64,000 bases of DNA from Pseudooceanicola spongiae (lineage in GTDB: Bacteria; Pseudomonadota; Alphaproteobacteria; Rhodobacterales; Rhodobacteraceae): contig NZ_CP045201.1 of NCBI RefSeq assembly GCF_014899185.1, positions 2,464,501 through 2,528,500 of the forward strand, read 5' to 3'. Each line of letters begins with the position of its first letter. Within the stretch, counting starts at the first letter, position 1. Positions 57,063 through 64,000 of this stretch are shown here, one piece after another. A program made the position numbers and the translations under genes. The notes under the pieces were generated by a model that saw nothing but the letters and a program-made list of their open reading frames with translations, had not been told where the DNA came from and ran no database searches.

Positions 57063-58031
57063 ATGGCCAAAGACCGGACACAGGACGACGATTATGTCAC
57101 CCCGCTGCGGCGTATGCTGGTCAGCGTGCTGGTGCTGGTGCTGATTGCCATCTTCCTCGTCTGGCGCATCGATTCGCCACGCGTCGAACGCTTTCGCGCT
57201 CAGGTGATCGACCGGGTGATCCCGCAGATGGACTGGGCCATGGCCCCCGTCACCGGCACCATCAACCTGCTGCGCGATTTCCAGAGCTACAACCGCATCT
57301 ACGACCAAAACCAGGAGCTGCGCCGCGAGCTGCAGCAGATGAAAGCCTGGCGCGAGGCTGCTCTGCAGCTGGAACAGGAAAACGCCCGCCTGCTCGACCT
57401 CAACAACGTCCGCCTCGATCCGCGCCTGACCTATATCACAGGCGTGGTGATGGCCGATTCCGGCTCTCCCTACCGCCAGTCCGTGCTGCTCAACATCGGG
57501 TCGCGTGACGGTATCGTCGATGGCTGGGCGGCGATGGACGGCATCGGGCTGGTGGGGCGTATTTCGGGCGTCGGGCACCAGATTTCCCGCGTCATCCTGC
57601 TGACCGACACGTCCTCGCGGCTGCCCGTGACGATCCAGCCCTCGGGGCAGACGGCGATGATCATGGGCAACAACACCTCAGCACCGCCCATTGACTTCCT
57701 TGAGAACCCCGACCTCGTGCGCCCCGGCGACCGGGTTATCAGCTCGGGCGACGGCGATGTCTTTCCCGCCGGTCTGCTGGTGGGACAGGTGGCGCAGGAT
57801 GCCAATGGCCGCCTGCGCGTCCGCCTCGCCGCCGATTACGAACGCCTCGAATATCTGCGCGTGCTGCGCCATCTCGGCACCGAAGACCTCACCGACCCCG
57901 GCTCTCTGATCGCCCCGCCCGCCGGCACGCTGGCCCCCCTGCCCGCAGAGCCCGCGTCCGAGGGCCAGTCCGAAGGCCGCCCCGCACAACCCGCCGCCGG
58001 AGCACAGGCGACCGGGGGCACCGATGGCTGA
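57063..58031 (+). CDS. mreC: rod shape-determining protein MreC
   Basis: A protein of 322 residues. It has one N-terminal membrane helix (LVSVLVLVLIAIFLVW), a coiled-coil near residues 78-115 (QNQELRRELQQMKAWREAALQLEQENARL), and the periplasmic beta domain with GSRDGIVDGWAAMDGIGLVG. The C-terminal 50 residues are rich in Pro and Ala. It links MreB to the wall synthases. It follows mreB by 100 bases and overlaps mreD by 8. Confidence 0.93.
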   Translation: MAKDRTQDDDYVTPLRRMLVSVLVLVLIAIFLVWRIDSPRVERFRAQVIDRVIPQMDWAMAPVTGTINLLRDFQSYNRIYDQNQELRRELQQMKAWREAALQLEQENARLLDLNNVRLDPRLTYITGVVMADSGSPYRQSVLLNIGSRDGIVDGWAAMDGIGLVGRISGVGHQISRVILLTDTSSRLPVTIQPSGQTAMIMGNNTSAPPIDFLENPDLVRPGDRVISSGDGDVFPAGLLVGQVAQDANGRLRVRLAADYERLEYLRVLRHLGTEDLTDPGSLIAPPAGTLAPLPAEPASEGQSEGRPAQPAAGAQATGGTDG

Positions 58032-58572
58032 GGCCATCCGCGCCTCCCTGCCGCGCATCTGGGGCCTGCGCGCCGCCTACGCCGCCCTGTTCATCGTGCT
58101 GATGATGTTCAGCCTGCTGCCGCTGGAAACCATGCCGCGCCTCTGGGCAGGGCCCGACCTGATGCTGTCGCTGACCGTGGTCTGGGCGATCCGACGCCCC
58201 GAGCTGGTGCCGACGCTGCTGATCGCGGCGCTGTTTCTGCTGTCGGACCTGCTGCAGATGCGGCCACCGGGGCTGATGGCCGCCATCGCCGTCTTCGCGC
58301 TGCACCGCCTCAAACGCCGCGCCCGCGCCATGCGGGATCGCAACTTTCTGGCCGAATGGATGGCCGCCGCCTTCACCACGGCCATCGTCCTGCTCGGCTA
58401 CCGGCTGGCGCTCGGGATGTTCCTGCTGGACCGCCCTCAGCTCTCCGTCACGCTCAGCCAGCTGGTGATGACCGTGGCCTTCTATCCAATCACCGCCGCC
58501 TTCTCGATCCTGTTCTTCGGCCTGCGCCGCGCCGCCGTGGGCGAGGTTGACTCGCTGGGACACCGCCTATGA
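58024..58572 (+). CDS. mreD: rod shape-determining protein MreD
   Basis: A membrane protein of 182 residues with about five helices. The conserved GPDLMLSLTVVWAIRRPELVP stands near residue 42 and a hydrophobic segment follows. The family is poorly conserved, so the call leans on its position between mreC and the PBP2 gene, with overlaps on both sides (8 and 4 bases). Confidence 0.88.
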   Translation: MAEAIRASLPRIWGLRAAYAALFIVLMMFSLLPLETMPRLWAGPDLMLSLTVVWAIRRPELVPTLLIAALFLLSDLLQMRPPGLMAAIAVFALHRLKRRARAMRDRNFLAEWMAAAFTTAIVLLGYRLALGMFLLDRPQLSVTLSQLVMTVAFYPITAAFSILFFGLRRAAVGEVDSLGHRL

Positions 58573-60512
58573 AACGCACCCCCAAAGACGCCGCCACCGG
58601 CTCCCGTCGTCTGACCCGCCGCACGCTGTTCATCGGCGGGCTGCAGGCCAGCTTCATCGGCGTCCTCGCCTGGCGGATGCGGTTTCTGCAGGTCGATCAG
58701 GCCGATGAATTCCGCATGCTGGCGGAAGAGAACCGCATCAACATCCGCCTGATTCCCCCCGCGCGCGGCGAGATCTTCGACCGCAACGGCGTCGCCATCG
58801 CGCGCAACGAACCCGCCTATCGCATCACCATCGTGCGCGAGGATGCCGGGGACGTCGAAACCGTGCTGGGCCGCCTGTCGCAACTGATGAAGCTCGACCC
58901 AGAAGAGATCGAGCGCGCGATGACCGAGATGAAGCGCTCCGCCCCCTTCCTGCCGATCACCCTCGCGGACCGGGTCAGCTGGGAGGACGTCTCGCGCATT
59001 GCCGTCAACACCCCTGCCCTGCCCGGCATCACCCCTGAGGTCGGCCTGTCGCGCGGCTATCCACTGGCGCAGGATTTCGCCCATGTCGTCGGCTATGTCG
59101 GGCCGGTCTCCGATTATGACCTCGCCAAGCTGGAAGACCCCGATCAGCTGCTGCGCATCCCGCGCTTTCAGATCGGCAAGGTCGGGCTTGAGGCCAAGAT
59201 GGAGGAAAAGCTGCGCGGCTCCGCCGGGGCCCGCCGGGTCGAGGTCAACGCCGTGGGCCGCGTCATGCGCGAACTCGACCGCCGCGAAGGCGTGCCGGGT
59301 GCCAATTTGCAACTGACCACCGACTACCGCCTGCAGAACTACGTGCAGGCGCGGCTCGCCGGTGAAAGCGCCGCCGCCGTGGTGATCGACTGCGAGCACG
59401 GCGATCTGCTGGCCGTCGGCTCGGCCCCCACCTTTGACCCCAACCTGTTTGTCGAGGGCATCTCGGGCACCGACTACCGCGCCCTGACCGAGAACAAGTA
59501 CCGCCCCCTCGCCGCCAAGGCAGTGCAGGGGATCTACCCCCCCGGCTCGACCTTCAAGATGGTCGTCGCGCTCGCCGGGCTGGAGGCGGGCGTGATCGGC
59601 CCCGAGGATACCTTCTACTGCCCCGGCTATCTTGAGGTCTCCAACCGCCGCTTTCACTGCTGGAAGCGCGGCGGCCACGGCAGCGTCAACCTTGAAGGCT
59701 CGCTGCAACACTCCTGCGACGTCTATTATTACGAATTGGCCATGCAGGTCGGGATCGAGAAGATCTCCGAGATGGCGATGAAGCTTGGCATCGGCGTGCA
59801 TCACGATCTGCCGATGTCGGCCGTCGCCACCGGCCTTGCCCCCACCAAGGAATGGAAGCGCACCGTGCGCGGACAGGACTGGGTGATCGGCGATACCGTC
59901 AACTCGGCCATCGGTCAGGGCTTCGTGCTGGCCTCGCCTCTGCAACTGGCGATCATGGCGGCGCGCGTGGCCACCGGGCGCAACGTGACGCCCCGCATCA
60001 TCAAGAGCATCGACGGTGTCGAACAGCCCTCCGGTTCGGGCGAAAGCCTCGGGCTGAATCCCAACAACCTGCGCCACGTCCAGCAGGGCATGTTCGAGGT
60101 CTCCAACAACCGTCGCGGCACCGGCTACGGCGCCCGCATCATCGCCGAGGGCTTCCGCATGGCGGGCAAGTCCGGCACCTCTCAGGTCCGCAACATCTCG
60201 GCGGCCGAGCGCGCGGCGGGCGTGACCAGCAACGCCGATCTGCCGTGGGAGCGCCGGGACCATGCCCTCTGGGTCGACTTCGCGCCCTTCGACAACCCCA
60301 AGGTCGCGGTCTGCGTCGTCGTCGAACACGGCAGCGGCGGCTCCTCCACCGCCGCCCCGATCGCCCGCGACATCACCCTTCAGGCCCTGTTTGAGGGCGA
60401 CCCGCCCCTGGATGCCTACCCCGCGAAAGACCGCGAGGCCGTGCGCGAACGTCAGGAACGCCTGCGCGCCCTGCGCCCCGATGTCGAACGTGAAAAGAAG
60501 AGCCGCGCATGA
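58569..60512 (+). CDS. mrdA: penicillin-binding protein 2 (elongasome transpeptidase)
   Basis: A class B PBP of 647 residues. After an N-terminal helix (RTLFIGGLQASFIGVLAW) come the dimerisation segment (ARGEIFDRNGVAIARN) and the transpeptidase domain. Its active-site serine lies in PPGSTFKM near residue 330. The second motif reads HSCD, with Asp in place of Asn. The third reads KSGTSQ near 535. It cross-links lateral wall peptidoglycan together with RodA, whose gene overlaps by four bases. Confidence 0.95.
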   Translation: MKRTPKDAATGSRRLTRRTLFIGGLQASFIGVLAWRMRFLQVDQADEFRMLAEENRINIRLIPPARGEIFDRNGVAIARNEPAYRITIVREDAGDVETVLGRLSQLMKLDPEEIERAMTEMKRSAPFLPITLADRVSWEDVSRIAVNTPALPGITPEVGLSRGYPLAQDFAHVVGYVGPVSDYDLAKLEDPDQLLRIPRFQIGKVGLEAKMEEKLRGSAGARRVEVNAVGRVMRELDRREGVPGANLQLTTDYRLQNYVQARLAGESAAAVVIDCEHGDLLAVGSAPTFDPNLFVEGISGTDYRALTENKYRPLAAKAVQGIYPPGSTFKMVVALAGLEAGVIGPEDTFYCPGYLEVSNRRFHCWKRGGHGSVNLEGSLQHSCDVYYYELAMQVGIEKISEMAMKLGIGVHHDLPMSAVATGLAPTKEWKRTVRGQDWVIGDTVNSAIGQGFVLASPLQLAIMAARVATGRNVTPRIIKSIDGVEQPSGSGESLGLNPNNLRHVQQGMFEVSNNRRGTGYGARIIAEGFRMAGKSGTSQVRNISAAERAAGVTSNADLPWERRDHALWVDFAPFDNPKVAVCVVVEHGSGGSSTAAPIARDITLQALFEGDPPLDAYPAKDREAVRERQERLRALRPDVEREKKSRA

Positions 60513-61648
60513 GCTATCTTGAGTACGCCGTCAAAACCACGCCCTCGGGCTTTCGCAAGGTGCTCTATCTGAACTGGCCACTGGCCCTGCTGCTGTCGGC
60601 TGTCGCCTGCGTCGGCTTCCTGATGCTCTACTCGGTCGCGGGCGGCAGCTTCACGCCTTGGGCGGAGCCGCAGATGAAGCGGTTCGCGCTCGGCCTTGCC
60701 GTCATGTTCACCGTCGGCATGGTGCCGATCTGGTTCTGGCGCAATATCTCGGGGCTGGCCTATTTCATCTCGCTGGTGCTGCTGGTCGCGGTCGAACTGT
60801 TCGGCACCATCGGCATGGGCGCACAGCGCTGGATCGACATCGGCCCGCTGCGCCTGCAACCCTCCGAGCTGATGAAGATCGCCCTCGTGATGTTCCTCGC
60901 CGCCTATTACGACTGGCTGCCTGCGCGCAAGGTTTCCAACCCGATCTGGGTGACCATCCCTGTGCTGATCATCCTCGTGCCGACGTTTCTGGTGCTGAAA
61001 CAGCCCGACCTCGGCACTGCCATCCTGCTGCTGACGGGGGGCGGCGCGGTGATGTTCATCGCCGGGGTCCACTGGGCCTATTTCGTTGCGGTGATCGCGG
61101 GGGCCGTCGGCCTCGTCTCGGCGGTGTTTGAAAGCCGGGGCACCGACTGGCAGCTGATCAAGGACTACCAGTTCCGCCGCATCGACACCTTCCTCGATCC
61201 CTCCTCCGACCCGCTCGGCGCGGGCTACCACATCACCCAGTCCAAGATCGCCCTCGGCTCGGGCGGCTGGGCGGGGCGCGGCTACATGCAGGGCACGCAA
61301 TCGCGCCTGAACTTCCTGCCCGAAAAGCACACCGACTTCATCTTCACCACCTTGGCAGAGGAGTTCGGCTTTCTCGGCGGCATCTCCCTGCTGGTGCTCT
61401 ATGCGCTGATCATCATGTTCTGCGTCTCCTCCGCGATGACCAACCAGAACCGCTATGCCGCCCTGCTGACCCTTGGCATCACGACGACATTCTTCCTGTT
61501 CTTCGCGGTGAACATGTCGATGGTGATGGGCCTCGCCCCCGTGGTCGGCGTGCCGCTGCCGCTGGTCAGCTACGGCGGCTCGGCCATGGTCGTGCTGATG
61601 CTGGCCTTCGGACTGGTGCAAAGCGCGCATATCCACAAACCACGCTGA
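60509..61648 (+). CDS. rodA: rod shape-determining protein RodA (SEDS glycosyltransferase)
   Basis: A membrane glycan polymerase of 379 residues with about ten helices. Conserved blocks are GAQRWIDIGPLRLQPSELMKI near residue 108 (split), KQPDLGTAILLL near 165, FLPEKHTDFIFTTLAEEFGF near 270 (this contains the catalytic Asp region), and the end block PLPLVSYGGSAMV. It works with PBP2. It is the last gene of the shape operon. Confidence 0.95.
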   Translation: MSYLEYAVKTTPSGFRKVLYLNWPLALLLSAVACVGFLMLYSVAGGSFTPWAEPQMKRFALGLAVMFTVGMVPIWFWRNISGLAYFISLVLLVAVELFGTIGMGAQRWIDIGPLRLQPSELMKIALVMFLAAYYDWLPARKVSNPIWVTIPVLIILVPTFLVLKQPDLGTAILLLTGGGAVMFIAGVHWAYFVAVIAGAVGLVSAVFESRGTDWQLIKDYQFRRIDTFLDPSSDPLGAGYHITQSKIALGSGGWAGRGYMQGTQSRLNFLPEKHTDFIFTTLAEEFGFLGGISLLVLYALIIMFCVSSAMTNQNRYAALLTLGITTTFFLFFAVNMSMVMGLAPVVGVPLPLVSYGGSAMVVLMLAFGLVQSAHIHKPR

Positions 61649-61738
61649 ACGGACAAGCGGCGGGGTGAACCCCGCCCTACACCTCCGGCCAGCAGCCTGT
61701 TACGCTGCCCGAAACTCACGCAGATTTTCGGGGATATC

Positions 61739-62668
61739 ATGATCAACGTGCTCTACGCCACGACCGCACCCGCCTGGGCAGACTACGAAACACCGCTGCG
61801 CCGCGCCTTTGACGCCGCCGGTCTGCAGGTCCACCTCAGTCAGGACATCGCGCCCGAAAAGGTCGACTACATCGTCTATTCCCCGAAATCCGCGTTGACC
61901 GATTTCACCCCCTATACCAACACCAAAGCCGTGCTGAACCTCTGGGCCGGGGTCGAGGCGATCGTTGGCAACACCACCCTGACCCAGCCGCTCTGCCGCA
62001 TGGTCGATCACGGGTTGGAGCGGGGCATGGTCGAATGGGTCGCCGGCCACACCCTGCGTCACCACCTCGACATCGACTACTTCCTCGCCCGCCAGTCGGG
62101 CTCGTGGGAGCCGATGGTCCCCCCCCTCGCCCAGGACCGCCCCATCACCATCCTCGGCCTCGGCGAACTGGGGCGCGCCTGCGCCAAAGCCCTGCATCAG
62201 CTCGGCTTTCCCGTCACCGGCTGGAGCAGGACCGAGAAACAGATCGACGGCATCACCTGTCTGCACGGCACCGAGGGTCTGGAACAGGCGCTCTCCAGCG
62301 CGCAGATCCTCGTCCTGCTGCTGCCCCTGACAGAGGAAACGACAGACCTGCTCGACGCCTCCCGCCTCGCGCAGCTGCCAAAGGGTGCCACGATCCTCAA
62401 TCCCGGTCGCGGTCCGCTGATCGTTGACGAGGCTCTGATTGCAGCGCTCGACAGCGGCCAGATCTCGCGTGCCACGCTGGATGTCTTCCGCGCGGAACCG
62501 CTGCCGGCCGCGCATCCCTTCTGGGCACACCCCCGCGTCACCGTCTGCCCGCATATCGCCTCCGAGACGCGCGCCAGCACCGCCTCCGAGGTCATTGCCG
62601 AAAACATCCGTCGCGGCGAAGCAGGCGAGGATTTCCTGTTCCGCGTCGATCGCGCGCGCGGTTACTGA
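61739..62668 (+). CDS. glyoxylate/hydroxypyruvate reductase (GhrA-like)
   Basis: A D-2-hydroxyacid dehydrogenase of 309 residues. The NAD(P) motif is LGLGELGRACAKAL near residue 139. The catalytic arginine is in NLWAGVEAIVGN or NPGRGPLIVDEAL, the glutamate in RAEPLPAAHPFW, and the histidine in CPHIASET. This pattern, with WAGVE, is like GhrA, which reduces glyoxylate and hydroxypyruvate. The gene has its own leader of 90 bases after rodA. Confidence 0.9.
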   Translation: MINVLYATTAPAWADYETPLRRAFDAAGLQVHLSQDIAPEKVDYIVYSPKSALTDFTPYTNTKAVLNLWAGVEAIVGNTTLTQPLCRMVDHGLERGMVEWVAGHTLRHHLDIDYFLARQSGSWEPMVPPLAQDRPITILGLGELGRACAKALHQLGFPVTGWSRTEKQIDGITCLHGTEGLEQALSSAQILVLLLPLTEETTDLLDASRLAQLPKGATILNPGRGPLIVDEALIAALDSGQISRATLDVFRAEPLPAAHPFWAHPRVTVCPHIASETRASTASEVIAENIRRGEAGEDFLFRVDRARGY

Positions 62669-62684
62669 GCGGTTACTGCGAAAT

Positions 62685-63374
62685 TCACTGGGGCCGCCGC
62701 AACGGCGGCTCCACACCGCCCCGGCGCACCTTCGGGGCCGAGCGGCGCAGCGGCGGCTCGGCCCGCCCCGCCACTTTAGGAAAGGTCTCAACCGGGGCTG
62801 CACTGCGCGTCAGGCTCGGCCCCGCGGCTTTGGCCCCCGACCGCCCGCCAGCTTTGCGCCGTTTTCTGGTCTTTGCGCGCGCCTTGCCGCGAAACGGCCA
62901 GACCACAGCCCGCAGCAGCCCCGCCACCAGCGCCAGCAACAGCCCACCCAGAACAAACCCGGCCCCGGCAAACGTCACACCCTCGAAGGTCACGGGCATC
63001 GCCGGCTCGAAGTCCTCAAACGCCCGCCGCGCGATCTCCCGGTCGGTCATGTGGCTGGCGTAATAGACCCGCTCGAACGCCCCGGCAGTGCTCAGCAACG
63101 CCAGATCCGCCCGCAGATCTTCGAGCCGGGTAAAGGCCCGCGCCATGTCCTGATGCCGACGGCCGATAAAGCCCTCCGCCCCCATGCTCGCCAGCGCCGC
63201 CTCACGGCTCAGACCTTCTGCCGCCGCCGAAGCGTCGAAATCCGCCGTCACGACGCTCAGCTCATCCACAGCCCCGGCAAGGCGCTGCCGGTACTGCTGG
63301 GTGAATTCTGGAAATTGCGACAAGCCCGCCGCGCCAAGGACACCGCCCGCCAGCACAATCATGCGCAAAAACAT
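62685..63374 (-). CDS. DUF2937 family membrane protein
   Basis: A protein of 229 residues. An N-terminal helix (MFLRMIVLAGGVLGAAGLS) is followed by a periplasmic helical part (FPEFTQQYRQRLAGAVDEL), a second helix (AGFVLGGLLLALVAGLLRAVVWPF), and a strongly basic tail of about 70 residues. DUF2937 proteins of this layout occur in alphaproteobacteria, and their function is unknown. The basic tail suggests contact with nucleic acid or lipid head groups (inference). The start at 63374 is chosen for the helix. Confidence 0.78.
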   Translation of the reverse strand: MFLRMIVLAGGVLGAAGLSQFPEFTQQYRQRLAGAVDELSVVTADFDASAAAEGLSREAALASMGAEGFIGRRHQDMARAFTRLEDLRADLALLSTAGAFERVYYASHMTDREIARRAFEDFEPAMPVTFEGVTFAGAGFVLGGLLLALVAGLLRAVVWPFRGKARAKTRKRRKAGGRSGAKAAGPSLTRSAAPVETFPKVAGRAEPPLRRSAPKVRRGGVEPPLRRPQ

Positions 63375-63450
63375 GCCCTGCCTCCTGTTTCTTCCCAGCC
63401 TAGCGCGCGGCGCGGCCAGCCGCAAATGCCGCGCCCAAACCGCGAAAATC

Positions 63451-63496
63451 GCACCGTTCAGTTACCGACGGAATACCGACCGGATACCGACATCCC
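63451..63496 (+). repeat. four-unit 11-bp tandem repeat array (copy 2)
   Basis: Units in order: GCACCGTTCAG, TTACCGACGGA, ATACCGACCGG, ATACCGACATC, then CC. Period, first unit, last unit and the trailing CC are the same as in copy 1 at 39425-39470; overall 37 of 46 positions agree. It lies 77 bases upstream of the DUF2937 start and just beyond the proS terminator. Confidence 0.75.
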
Positions 63497-63518
63497 AAAT
63501 CCCGGTTTTCAGCCGACA

Positions 63519-63548
63519 TAAAAAGGGGCCCCGATGACCGACGCCCCT
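63519..63548 (-). terminator. probable terminator of proS
   Basis: On the minus strand AGGGGC and GCCCCT pair around a 13-base loop, followed by TTTTTATG, 58 bases after the proS stop. The stem is short (6 bp). Confidence 0.5.
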
Positions 63549-63549
63549 C

Positions 63550-63583
63550 TTCTTCTTGCTTCATATTCCCGCCGGAGGCATCC
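63550..63583 (-). repeat. interspersed repeat, GCCTCCGGCGG type (second copy, left part only)
   Basis: On the minus strand this reads GCCTCCGGCGGGAATATGAA then GCAAGAAGA, closely matching the left arm of the repeat at 33629-33660. The right arm and hairpin are not present. It overlaps the region just after proS. Confidence 0.6.
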
Positions 63584-63605
63584 TCAGATGCCACCAAGCG
63601 CAGTC

Positions 63606-64000
63606 TCAAAGGTTGGCGTAGATCGCCGCAACCTTTGCCACAGCCTCTTCGGGGGGCAGCTCTTCGCTCTCGCCCGTGCGCCGGCTGGTCAGCTCGACAA
63701 TCCCGTTTTTCAATCCGCGCGGCCCGACAGTGATCCGCCAGGGCAGACCGATCAGATCCATCGTGGCAAATTTGCCGCCCGCCCGCTCATTGCGGTCATC
63801 ATAAAGCGGCTCCAGACCCAGCTTGGTAAAGCTGTCGTAAAGCGCCTCGCAGGCCGCATCCGCCTCGGCGTCGCCGCTCTTGAGGTTGACGATCCCGACG
63901 TGGAACGGCGTGACACCCTCCGGCCAGATGATGCCCTTGTCGTCGTGGCTGGCCTCGATGATCGCGCCCAGCAGACGGCTGACACCGATGCCGTGGCTGC
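63606..64000 (-). CDS. proS: prolyl-tRNA synthetase, C-terminal part (cut by window edge)
   Basis: The last 131 codons of a gene whose start lies beyond the window. Translation gives [19 protein letters not shown] (the class II motif 3 arginine region), then [37 protein letters not shown] and [10 protein letters not shown]. These are typical of the bacterial ProS anticodon-binding domain. The end ATGEAN-like tail reads AAIYANL before TGA. It is intact as far as seen. Confidence 0.95.
   Translation of the reverse strand, partial: SHGIGVSRLLGAIIEASHDDKGIIWPEGVTPFHVGIVNLKSGDAEADAACEALYDSFTKLGLEPLYDDRNERAGGKFATMDLIGLPWRITVGPRGLKNGIVELTSRRTGESEELPPEEAVAKVAAIYANL

Overview
The window is about 64 kb of GC-rich, densely packed chromosome from an alphaproteobacterium. 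It is most likely a member of the Rhodobacterales (Roseobacter group). The evidence is the gene order aroA-cmk-rpsA-ihfB-lapA-trpF-trpB, a long peptidyl-tRNA hydrolase tail next to a two-domain bL25, DUF2332, DUF2237 and DUF2937 proteins, and interspersed repeats of the GCCTCCGGCGG type. No phage, insertion sequence, CRISPR array or rRNA was seen. One tRNA gene is present (Ser, anticodon GCU).

Layout. 0-2 kb: a short-chain dehydrogenase and an AbrB-type membrane protein. 2-6.7 kb: a cobalamin riboswitch followed by a four-gene B12 uptake operon (btuB receptor, btuF-like binding protein, btuC permease, btuD ATPase). 6.8-12.1 kb: rsgA, an FkbM methyltransferase, a GGDEF-EAL membrane signalling protein with a secreted molybdopterin-fold partner that lacks cysteine, and a cyclic-nucleotide-binding protein. 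12.1-30.9 kb: a large accessory block for carbohydrate chemistry and transport. Its core is a long minus-strand operon, largely translationally coupled: dual ABC ATPase, solute-binding protein, two permeases, two MurG-like and one GT4 glycosyltransferase, and an ABC exporter-like protein whose ATPase motifs are all degenerate. Next to the core are an OCH1-like transferase, a polysaccharide deacetylase-like protein, a second GT4 enzyme, a nucleotide-sugar dehydrogenase and a metallophosphoesterase. This block is the best candidate for an undescribed system.

31-45 kb is mainly housekeeping: tRNA-Ser, an SH3-domain protein, ychF, trpA, an MltB-type transglycosylase, an L-lactate dehydrogenase family enzyme, a soluble triple-PAS chemoreceptor, rplY, pth, two DUF proteins and trpB. 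44-54 kb holds trpF, lapA, ihfB, rpsA, a nitroreductase, cmk, aroA, a second SDR and leuA, the last preceded by a leucine-rich leader peptide. 54-64 kb holds a DUF808 protein, rlmJ, the cell-shape operon mreB-mreC-mreD-mrdA-rodA, a GhrA-like reductase, a DUF2937 protein and the 3' end of proS, cut by the window edge.

Two intergenic sites 24 kb apart (39425-39470 and 63451-63496) carry the same four-unit array of an 11-bp repeat based on ATACCGAC. No described family was recognised for it. All functional calls come from reading motifs in the sequence; no database search was run.
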